64,000 bases of DNA from a bacterium. GTDB lineage: Bacteria; Zhuqueibacterota; Zhuqueibacteria; Zhuqueibacterales; Zhuqueibacteraceae. The DNA lies in NCBI GenBank assembly GCA_023150945.1, contig JAKLJX010000004.1:252539-316538 (forward strand), written 5' to 3'. This document shows, in pieces, positions 9,196-16,493 of this stretch. Made by a program: the position numbers and the translations under genes. Every line of letters starts with the position of its first letter. Position 1 is the first letter of the stretch. The notes below the pieces were generated by a model, which was not told the DNA's origin, did no database searches, and worked only from the letters and a program-made list of their open reading frames with translations.

Positions 9196-10023
9196 TCAAC
9201 GCACGAGGGCAATCACACCGCGTTTCACAATCGTTTCACCGTCTTGAATCAAGTAGAGGTAGATGTCGGGCAACACCCGCTGCTGGCTGTCGTTGGTGCC
9301 GTCCCAGAAATTCTGGCCGGCTTGCAGGCGGCGCACCAGGCGCGCGGAACGGTCGAGAATCGCAATGCGCCATTCCGGCGGAATGCCGCCCTCGCGCCGG
9401 AACTCCACGCGATCGTTGCGGCCGTCGTCATTGGGCGTGAAGGGATTGGGCGTGACCTCGATGCTCAAATCCGCGACCGTCAAGCAGGCCGGCGGCCCGG
9501 CTTGCAACGCCAGGGCAGCACCGGCAGAGTCATTGGCCGCAATCGCGCCGAGTGAAAAGCACAGCGTGGTTCCCGGCGGCGCATCGGTGGAAACTTCGAA
9601 AGCGAGCGAGAGAATCTCGCCGCGGCCCGCGACGCCGGTCGCGCCCAGCTTGCGGCTGACCGCCAGCGAAATCAAACTACGCCCCGGCTCATGCTTGATG
9701 AAGGTGTAGGTATTCGGCTCCAAAAGCGGCCCGGCCGCGATGGAATTGTCGACCAGCCGCAAGTAGCGGCCATTGGTGTAATTCAATTCGAAGCCCACGC
9801 CAAAGAGGCGGCTGACCGGATCGCCGGCCGTACCGACTTGAAACGTGAGGCGAAAGCGGCTGCCGGCCAGCACCTTCTCCGGCGGCAATTGGATCAGCAG
9901 TGCCGGTGTAGCGCCGGCATCGGGCAGGCTTCGGCCAGATGCCACGGCAGCGTTCGCGCAGTAAACCATCAGCATAAGGGTCACACTGCAGCGCAGCAGT
10001 TGCAGCTTAATAGTCGCGGCCAT
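9196..10023 (-). CDS. Secreted cohesin-like protein with gliding-type C-terminal domain
   Basis: The start is set at ATG 10023 because AGGAG precedes it and a signal peptide follows (MAATIKLQLLRCSVTLMLMV). The 275-aa product has a cohesin-like beta domain (about residues 45-175, with FRLTFQV, VGFELNYTNGRYLRL and GEILSLAFEVS). A module with the NPFTPNDDGRND motif and the ending 'DIYLYLIQDGETIVKRGVIALVR' region follows, resembling the gliding-motility/type IX CTD or a FlgD-like fold. The gene overlaps the end of the ExbB-like gene by 17 bases, so its production is coupled to the motor protein. That coupling is hard to explain unless the two work together. Confidence 0.8.
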   Translation of the reverse strand: MAATIKLQLLRCSVTLMLMVYCANAAVASGRSLPDAGATPALLIQLPPEKVLAGSRFRLTFQVGTAGDPVSRLFGVGFELNYTNGRYLRLVDNSIAAGPLLEPNTYTFIKHEPGRSLISLAVSRKLGATGVAGRGEILSLAFEVSTDAPPGTTLCFSLGAIAANDSAGAALALQAGPPACLTVADLSIEVTPNPFTPNDDGRNDRVEFRREGGIPPEWRIAILDRSARLVRRLQAGQNFWDGTNDSQQRVLPDIYLYLIQDGETIVKRGVIALVR

Positions 10024-10894
10024 TGCCGTGCTCCTGCAGATGCGGCGCGGCCGCCGCCATTTCTTCTCCGCGCGAAACCACCGGCTTGGCGGAGAAATTC
10101 TTGCGAATGTTGTTGCGGCTGCGCTGCAACGCCAGCAGCGCCTGGCGCAGTTCTTCCGCCTTGTCGCCGATGACTTTGAGATGCGCGCCATAGGCGGCAT
10201 GCAACGCCGTGGTGCCGAGATTGAAAATCACGCTCAAGATCAAACCGACCAAAGTGGTGATGAGAGCCACGCCCATGCCGTTGAGAATCGTCGTGCTGTC
10301 CAGTGTGCCGCCGTAAAAGGTCACAAAGATGCCCCAGACCGTGCCGAGCAATCCCAACGCACCGGCGGTGTCGGAGAAATAGGTCATCACGCGATTGAAG
10401 GACTCATAGTCGATGCGATCATCCGCCAGGTAGGCATTGACTTCGCCGGCAAGTCCCTCGGCCTGATTGGTCTTGTTGAAGGTCATGATCATGTGCTTGT
10501 ACAGTCTGGCCGCGCGGCTGGGTTGCACCGCGCTCACCAGGCTGCCGAATTGATTCAGCGAACTGACGGAAATGGTTTGGACCAGAAGCTGCCGGCCGCG
10601 CACCTTGTCCTGGTAGTCGGACAAACCGCGCCAGATCAATGTCGTAAACCCGGCGAGCGTAATGAGCACAAACGGCCAATAGGTCCAATCCAGCATGTCG
10701 AGCATTTCCTTGAGCGTCAGGCTTTGGATCGTGGTATTGGCGGCTGCATTCGGCGCGCCGGCTGCCGGTGCAGTGGCCGCCGCCGGCGTCTGCGGCAATG
10801 CTGCGAGCAGGTTGGGTGCTGCCCATGCCGCGAGCATCAGGCTCAACCCCAACCGCCAAGTTGTGCGGCGCCAGTTTGGTCGTCGAAGAGTCAT
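10007..10894 (-). CDS. exbB: ExbB/TolQ/MotA-family proton channel protein
   Basis: Start ATG 10894 follows AAAGGAAAC, giving 295 aa; ATG 10939 is a weaker option. The protein begins with a cleavable-looking signal (RLGLSLMLAAWAAPNLLA) and an Ala-Pro-rich spacer, then a membrane helix (YWPFVLITLAGFTTLIW), a cytoplasmic domain, and the two signature helices of the family: GALGLLGTVWGIFVTFYG and the GMGVALITTLVGLILSVIFN stretch. ExbB pentamers around ExbD use the proton gradient to drive TonB-like proteins. The N-terminal extension resembles long ExbB proteins of proteobacteria and FCB bacteria. It is the motor core of this cluster. Confidence 0.9.
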   Translation of the reverse strand: MTLRRPNWRRTTWRLGLSLMLAAWAAPNLLAALPQTPAAATAPAAGAPNAAANTTIQSLTLKEMLDMLDWTYWPFVLITLAGFTTLIWRGLSDYQDKVRGRQLLVQTISVSSLNQFGSLVSAVQPSRAARLYKHMIMTFNKTNQAEGLAGEVNAYLADDRIDYESFNRVMTYFSDTAGALGLLGTVWGIFVTFYGGTLDSTTILNGMGVALITTLVGLILSVIFNLGTTALHAAYGAHLKVIGDKAEELRQALLALQRSRNNIRKNFSAKPVVSRGEEMAAAAPHLQEHGNGRDY

Positions 10895-10960
10895 GGTCGT
10901 GCGTTTCCTTTGCTGATATCGTCCTGAAGTTGATTGCATGGCGTCGTCGTTTGAACCCGA

Positions 10961-12715
10961 CTAACGTGGGGTGGAAGCCGCTGCCGGCGCGGCGCCGGCA
11001 CGCAAAAACGAAGACTCGCGCTGCGATTGCAGTGGCCGCCCTTCTTCCGGCGGCTTGCGAAAATGCAATTTGATCTCCCGCCGGATGAGCAACACTTGAA
11101 ATTGCGCTGCGGAAGAATAAGGTTTGTTGTGCGCGCTCCGTACCTGCAGCAGGGCGGTATAGGCGCCGGCCGGCACCAGCTTGCCGTCCGCACCGCGCCA
11201 ATCCCATTCGAGCGTTTCCGGCAAACGGCCACGGCCCGAGAACACCCGCACCGGTTGCTGCGCCGCGGACAGAATCGCGAGTTGCCATTCTTTCGCGATG
11301 CGGCGCCGGCCGGGAACGGTGATCGCAAAGGTGACGGTGCCGGGCGTGAGCGCGGGCGTTGCCTTCTCCACTGTAGTCCCACCGGCTTTGAATCCCTCCA
11401 ACGAGGGTGGAGAAACGCGCGGCTGATAACCCACCAAAATGCGGCTGGGATCAACGCCGGCCTCGGCGGCCAGCAACCGCCGCGCCAACCGCGCCGTTTC
11501 GGAATCTTCTTGCGGCAAGCGAAGCGCGAGATGCACGCCGGGATTGCCCTGTTGCAACAAACTCGCATGCTTGCCCAGAATGCGAAATGGCGCCGCGGCC
11601 TCCTCGGCGGGCGCGGACTGGCCGTGATCACCAACCGGCACCACCACCACGTTGCCCAGCCGTTGCCGCGCATCCACAAAATCCTGGGAAAGGCCGGGCA
11701 AATCTTGCAGCCTTGCCGGCGTGAGGCCCGCGTCAACAGTGCGCCGCACGCGGCTTTCAATGATCTGCAGGCGGGAGCTGCTCATGCTGAGCACCGGCGG
11801 ACCGAGATCCGGCTCGCGGCCAAAGATGTGGCCGAATGCGAGTTCATGCGTGCCCGCCGAAGCGCCGCTCACTTCTGCCGTCGGGAAATTCACGGCATAC
11901 GCGATTTGAGAATCGCGGCTGAAACGGAACTGGCTTTCGACGCGAAACGGCCCGCCTTCTTCGAAGCCCGTGCGCATGCCCACCAGTCTTGCCAGGGAGG
12001 CACTGAGGTTGATCCCGAACAAACTGTTTGCGCCGCTGCTGTTCCACACCAGGCTGGGAGCGAAATTTCCAATTCGATAACTGAGCGCAGCGGAAAACTC
12101 GCGCGGCAACCGCGCCAGGCCGGCGGAGGCGATATTGGGCTGATCGAGATGATTCACGGCCGCGCCCAAAGCCCAGCGGTCGTGCTGCCAATAAAGGCCC
12201 AAGCCGAGATTGGGCGTGAGGCGATGCGCCCGGCCGGGCGCGAGCAACGGATCATTTGGATCCACGAGATTGAATTCGCTTGCGTTGAATGCGCGGTTTT
12301 CCAGACCCAGGCGCAACCCCAGGGCGAGCGGTCCACGCACTTTGCGGCTCAGCAGCCAGTTCGCTTCGACTTCACGATAGATCGCAGCGTTGAACACGCG
12401 CAGTTCCACGCCCGTTGACAAATCCAACGGCAGCCAGTAGGGCAGGCTCAGACTCAAACGGTTTTCATGCAAGCCGAAGACCTGACCCGGCACAAAGCCC
12501 GCGTGCAACACCTCCAGGCCAAGCGCCACTTGGCTGTGCTGAAATGAAACCGCTGCCGGATTGACGGTGGTGATCCAAAGATCGGTGGGATCGACCGGAT
12601 TGCGCAGAATCTGACGTTGGGCCAGGCCGGCGTGGGGCGCCAAGCCAAGGAGCATGACGAGGCAGAGGAGGTTCCGATGCAGAAATTGTCGCCGGTACGC
12701 CGTCATAGCGTTCAC
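10961..12715 (-). CDS. PorP/SprF-like outer-membrane barrel with FlgD-like C-terminus
   Basis: The 584-aa product starts at GTG 12715, with AAAGG about five bases upstream, and has a signal peptide ending near AGLAQ (residue 32). Residues about 35-310 show alternating amphipathic strands with the opening typical of PorP/SprF proteins (NPVDPTDLWITTVNPAAVSFQHSQVALGL is the matching region). A helical/mixed stretch (about 320-430) and an Ig-like FlgD-type domain follow (FSGRGRLPETLEWDWRG...GAYTALLQV). PorP/SprF barrels act as outer-membrane anchors in type IX secretion and gliding. It is the first gene of the nine-gene minus-strand cluster, so the promoter should lie in 12716-13480. Confidence 0.75.
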   Translation of the reverse strand: MNAMTAYRRQFLHRNLLCLVMLLGLAPHAGLAQRQILRNPVDPTDLWITTVNPAAVSFQHSQVALGLEVLHAGFVPGQVFGLHENRLSLSLPYWLPLDLSTGVELRVFNAAIYREVEANWLLSRKVRGPLALGLRLGLENRAFNASEFNLVDPNDPLLAPGRAHRLTPNLGLGLYWQHDRWALGAAVNHLDQPNIASAGLARLPREFSAALSYRIGNFAPSLVWNSSGANSLFGINLSASLARLVGMRTGFEEGGPFRVESQFRFSRDSQIAYAVNFPTAEVSGASAGTHELAFGHIFGREPDLGPPVLSMSSSRLQIIESRVRRTVDAGLTPARLQDLPGLSQDFVDARQRLGNVVVVPVGDHGQSAPAEEAAAPFRILGKHASLLQQGNPGVHLALRLPQEDSETARLARRLLAAEAGVDPSRILVGYQPRVSPPSLEGFKAGGTTVEKATPALTPGTVTFAITVPGRRRIAKEWQLAILSAAQQPVRVFSGRGRLPETLEWDWRGADGKLVPAGAYTALLQVRSAHNKPYSSAAQFQVLLIRREIKLHFRKPPEEGRPLQSQRESSFLRAGAAPAAASTPR

Positions 12716-13480
12716 ACAGTCCTTTCAGAGAGATGGCAAGAGGCGTCGCCGCTGCTTCCCATTTTCCAAAGCGGCACGCGCCGAAGTTGCGCTTCCGCTT
12801 TTTGGAAAACGAGTCTTCCGGTAACACCTCGAGGTTCACGAGGTGACGCTTTGTTGCGGCCATAAGGTTGGCAAGAACGATACCAAACCTCGCCGGCGCG
12901 TTTGGGCAAATCAGTGACGCACGTTTGCCGGCGAAGAGTGCAGCGCAACGCCGGGCGCAAGCGAGTGACAAGTGTCACGATCAGCCTTGATTGGCAAGGC
13001 TAATCCTTCATCACCGGCGGCCAACCTGAACGGGGTCATCTGTCTTTCAATCTCGACCAGCGGGCTGGCACGCACGCTGGAACGAAGCCGTGTTTGTAAG
13101 CCGGGCATGGCAAAATTGAAAGTTACTTACAAAATGGAAAAACGATTCGGAATTCAGGCCGACGCGGCGCGGCCCGCGCCGGCGAGAAGCTCGAGTTTGG
13201 AACTGGCGGATATTCTTATATCTTATGGTGGGCTGCTCGAACAGACGAAGAACGTCATGCTGGACGCATCTTTTTGCAATTGAGCAGAGCGTTGGATTGC
13301 AGAAAGATCACTCCTGAATGGCATCCAACCAGGAAGCGCGTGCCGTTTCCAAAGGTTGATGCAAAGCTCGATAAAGTGCAGCCGTCCAGCTTGTGGGCCT
13401 CGCGTATTGAGGCTTATTAACAACTCATTCCCGCTGTCGGGCTTGTCTGTTTGATCAACTGATAACGGCAGGAGACGATA
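12716..13480. other. Divergent intergenic region, no convincing gene
   Basis: The 765 bases separate the minus-strand envelope cluster from the plus-strand D-threonine aldolase-like gene and should hold promoters for both. A 103-residue open frame at 12972-13283 has no recognisable domain, no ribosome-binding site and no membrane or signal feature, so I do not call it. The segment 13100-13260 is clearly more AT-rich than its surroundings. Confidence 0.5.
12965..12978. promoter_or_regulatory. Palindrome GTGAC-AAGT-GTCAC, possible Crp/Fnr-type site
   Basis: The perfect inverted repeat contains the core GTGA-N6-TCAC, which matches the half-site spacing of Crp/Fnr-family regulators. It lies about 250 bases upstream of the envelope cluster. 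Whether such a regulator exists in this genome is not visible, and a chance palindrome is possible. Confidence 0.25.
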
Positions 13481-14623
13481 TTGGAATTCAGAATCCCCGG
13501 GCAGGCACCCTATCTACTCCAAACCCCTGCAGCCTTGGACACGCCGCGCTTGTTGGTGTTTCGCGATCGGGTGCAGCGCAATCTTGCGCGCATGCGCCAA
13601 TATCTCGAGGCAATTGCCCCGGATTCCGGTTACCGCCATCTCTGCCCGCATGTCAAAACCAACAAATCCTCGCAGGTCACCGGCTGGATGCGCGCCGCCG
13701 GCATCACGCACTGCAAAACCACCATGCGCGAGTTGGAAATGACACTTCAGGCGGGAGTCCAAAGCGTTTTCATCGCCTATCCCTTGCTGCCGCATGAGGC
13801 GCGGACTGCGGCGCAATGCCTCCAAGAATTCCCGCACGTCGATATTCAAGTTCAAATCGGTAATCGTGCGCACGCCGAAATTCTGGCAACTGTGGCGCAG
13901 GCCGGGCAGGTGAGCTGGCGCTATTTCATTGATCTCGACGTCGGCATGCACCGCACCGGCATTGCGCCGCGGCAGGCTTTCGAACTCTATTCGCAAATCG
14001 CCACTTGGCCGCATTTCGAGTTTACCGGCTTGCATGGCTACGACGGTCACATCCATCACGCCACGCTGGCCGAACGCCGCGCCGCCGCGCAACAAGCCAT
14101 GGCAGAGCTGCTGGCTGTCTATCGCGGCTTCCGCGCTGCCGGTGTGGCCGTGCCCCGCATCATTGTCGCAGGCTCACCGGCTTTTCGCCTGGACCTGGAG
14201 ATTCTGCTGCCAGCGGTGGAGCACGATACGCTCGTGCAGGTTTCACCCGGCACGTGGATTTTTTGGGATTCGAATTATGAAGCTCTGGCGCCGGGCGAGT
14301 TCGAGATTGCCGCAGTGATTCTGGCGCAGGTGATCGAAGCGGGGCAGGGTCGCCTCACGCTCAACTTAGGCCACAAACGGTGGGCGGCTGACAGCGGCCC
14401 GGTCGAATTATTCAGCCGGCCGGGGCTGCGGGTGCTTTCTTTCAGCGAAGAGCACACGGTGTTGCAGCAGGCGGGCAGCGATGACATCAAGATTGGCGAT
14501 TTCCTCCTGCTGTCTCCGCGTCACGTTTGTCCGACGGTCAATCTCTTCGCAGATTTTGCGGTGATTGGTCCGCAGGGCGAGATTGAAGTCTTGCACTCGC
14601 CAGTGGATGGCCGGAACCGTTGA
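13481..14623 (+). CDS. D-threonine aldolase / D-serine dehydratase-like PLP enzyme
   Basis: The 380-aa protein is an alanine-racemase-fold type III PLP enzyme. Lys59 in PHVKTNKS is the expected Schiff-base lysine, and the C-terminal metal site of the DSD1/D-threonine aldolase group is present (SEEHTVLQQ, then PRHVCPTVN). Relatives cleave D-threonine to glycine and acetaldehyde or dehydrate D-serine; the substrate cannot be fixed from sequence. The start is TTG 13481, preceded by AGGAGA. The gene lies 79 bases before the membrane-Nudix gene in the same direction but shows no obvious functional link with it. Confidence 0.87.
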   Translation: MEFRIPGQAPYLLQTPAALDTPRLLVFRDRVQRNLARMRQYLEAIAPDSGYRHLCPHVKTNKSSQVTGWMRAAGITHCKTTMRELEMTLQAGVQSVFIAYPLLPHEARTAAQCLQEFPHVDIQVQIGNRAHAEILATVAQAGQVSWRYFIDLDVGMHRTGIAPRQAFELYSQIATWPHFEFTGLHGYDGHIHHATLAERRAAAQQAMAELLAVYRGFRAAGVAVPRIIVAGSPAFRLDLEILLPAVEHDTLVQVSPGTWIFWDSNYEALAPGEFEIAAVILAQVIEAGQGRLTLNLGHKRWAADSGPVELFSRPGLRVLSFSEEHTVLQQAGSDDIKIGDFLLLSPRHVCPTVNLFADFAVIGPQGEIEVLHSPVDGRNR

Positions 14624-14702
14624 GCTGCTGTGCAATTCGGATTTGGCCTTGACATTCAAACCCGGCGCTGACATATTGCGGCGCACTTTTGTGGTGGGTC
14701 CC

Positions 14703-16166
14703 ATGAGCCGAATCGTTTTTGCTTATCTCTCGCCGGCCTTTATTCTCCTCGCCGGCCTGTTGTTCGTTTTGATCCTGCCGTTCTATCGCCAGCACCTGTT
14801 GATCGACTTCTGCGTGATCTACTACGCCATGGTGCGCTTTTCGCGCTGGCGTTTTGGTCCGCCGGTGGGATTGAGCTCCTCGCCGCCGGCGCCTCTCGAA
14901 ATCAACCGCAAAGCCGGCCGGCCGCTGCGCGAAATCGCCTTGTGTGAGTATGAGTACATTCGCGAGACCATGGCGCAGGCGATGAACGACCGCCATCTGC
15001 TGGTGAACTACTTCCTGCTCATCACCGGCTTGATGATCGCGGCCATCGGCGTGGTGCACAGCCAGGAGGGCATGCACTATTCGCCCTACACCCGGCCGAT
15101 TACCATCACGATTTGCCTGCTGCTGAGCCTGGTGGCATGGATTTATCTGCTCAAAATCATCCGGCTGCGCCAGGCCTGGTGCGAAAGCAGTGTGGCGATG
15201 AATCGTCTCAAACAGTTTTTTCTGGTGAATGCCGGCCTGTCCGACGAGCATCCCGGCTCGCCGTTTCTTTGGAAAAGCAAGACCCTGCCCAGGCCGGCCA
15301 AAAAGGGCAATCTCTATCATCTCTCCTTCATTCTGATCAGTTTCATCGCGGCGGTGGCCGTGGCATTCGTGAGCGTACTGCAATTGCCGCCCGGCGGCTG
15401 GCAGCATGCGTTTTGGATTCCGCTGTTGTTCTTCGGGCATCACTTCTTCCTGCAGCTTTCGGCCTATGACACCTTTTTGGAAGACAAGCCGGCCGCGCCC
15501 ACGCGACGTGAGCAGGTTCAGCGGGAACCGGTACCACCGCCGCCAGCCGGCCAACCCGTGACGCCTGCTGCGCCGATCCTGACGCCGCGCCAAGTGATCA
15601 TTCATCAACAGGAAACGGTGTATCGCAATTTCTTCGAGATTCAAAAGGCCACGCTGCAGTATGAAAAATTCGACGGCCAATTGACGCCACGGGTGCAGCG
15701 CTTCAACTGTGCGCGTGGCCACTCAGCGGGCATTCTCCTGCTGGCGCCCGCCGAGAATCAGTTCATCCTCGTGGAGCAATTTCGCTATCCCGCCTTTGTT
15801 TTTGATCCACACAAGAGCTGGTTGATCGAGATCGTCGCCGGAGTGTTGGAGGGTCAGGAAAATCCGCTGACGCTCGTGCGGCGGGAGGCTTTTGAAGAAA
15901 CCGGCTATGAAGTGAACAATATCGAGTTTCTCACCGAATTCTTTCCCTCGCCGGGCGGCTCCTCGGAGCGCATTTATCTCTTTTTCGGCACGGTGGGACG
16001 CAAGCTGGCAGCAGGCGGCGGACTCAGCTCAGAGTCAGAGTATCTCCGTGTGTTGCCGCTGCCGGTGGCGCAAGCGTATGAGCTGGCAGCGCAAGGCATC
16101 ATTCATGACGCCAAGACGCTGCTGGCGCTGCATCTCGTTCGGCCGCGCTTGTCGATTTCTAGTTGA
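14703..16166 (+). CDS. Five-helix membrane domain fused to a Nudix hydrolase
   Basis: From ATG 14703 the 487-aa protein has about five membrane helices in its first 260 residues (IVFAYLSPAFILLAGLLFV; LLVNYFLLITGLMIAAIGVV; ITICLLLSLVAWIYLLKI; SFILISFIAAVAVAFVSVL; FWIPLLFFGHHFFLQLSA), a Pro-rich linker (about 270-290) and a C-terminal Nudix domain. The Nudix box at 380-402 is complete: G380, E386, R394-E395 and E398-E399 ending in TGY. The cytosolic domain resembles ADP-ribose pyrophosphatases. An earlier in-frame ATG at 14565 would overlap the preceding gene and add a non-membrane leader, so I reject it. Membrane-anchored Nudix fusions are uncommon; the nearby TIR protein suggests ADP-ribose as substrate, by inference only. 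Confidence 0.82.
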   Translation: MSRIVFAYLSPAFILLAGLLFVLILPFYRQHLLIDFCVIYYAMVRFSRWRFGPPVGLSSSPPAPLEINRKAGRPLREIALCEYEYIRETMAQAMNDRHLLVNYFLLITGLMIAAIGVVHSQEGMHYSPYTRPITITICLLLSLVAWIYLLKIIRLRQAWCESSVAMNRLKQFFLVNAGLSDEHPGSPFLWKSKTLPRPAKKGNLYHLSFILISFIAAVAVAFVSVLQLPPGGWQHAFWIPLLFFGHHFFLQLSAYDTFLEDKPAAPTRREQVQREPVPPPPAGQPVTPAAPILTPRQVIIHQQETVYRNFFEIQKATLQYEKFDGQLTPRVQRFNCARGHSAGILLLAPAENQFILVEQFRYPAFVFDPHKSWLIEIVAGVLEGQENPLTLVRREAFEETGYEVNNIEFLTEFFPSPGGSSERIYLFFGTVGRKLAAGGGLSSESEYLRVLPLPVAQAYELAAQGIIHDAKTLLALHLVRPRLSISS

Positions 16167-16250
16167 CTTGGAAAGGAGGGAAGCGGCGAGATTTCTCGCC
16201 TCGAGCAGATGCAGTTAATGCGGGTACTGGCTCAGCTCCAAAGGGACCGC

Positions 16251-16330
16251 GCAGACTGCAAGTCTGCTGCCGGCGGAATGCCCGCGCTGCGTTTCCCCTC
16301 GGGACCGCGGCAATACTGCGGCATTTTTTT
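16251..16330 (+). terminator. Hairpins with T-run after the Nudix gene
   Basis: A perfect stem GCAGACT-GCA-AGTCTGC lies at 16251-16267. A longer imperfect hairpin closed by AATGCC (16277-16282) and GGCATT (16320-16325) runs directly into a run of seven T. This resembles a rho-independent terminator, although the long loop makes it imperfect. It would separate the Nudix gene from the kinase gene. Confidence 0.4.
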
Positions 16331-16493
16331 CCTTGAAATTCACTGAGATTCTTCTCTTTTTCATCACGACTTGTGGGAGTTCCCGCCAGTGGGTGGTATC
16401 CGGGCACGGGCTGCAGCCGGGAACTCCGAATTCACTCTCTCCTCGCGCGATTTCATCTCGACCAGGCCGTTCACTTTCTGGGCCACGTCCATC

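Noticed and set aside
2472-12715. Tol-Pal system
   Set aside because: ExbB/ExbD and a TolA-shaped protein are present, but no TolB propeller or Pal domain is seen in the cluster.
12972-13283. Possible small gene of 103 codons
   Set aside because: No ribosome-binding site, domain or conservation sign; kept as intergenic.
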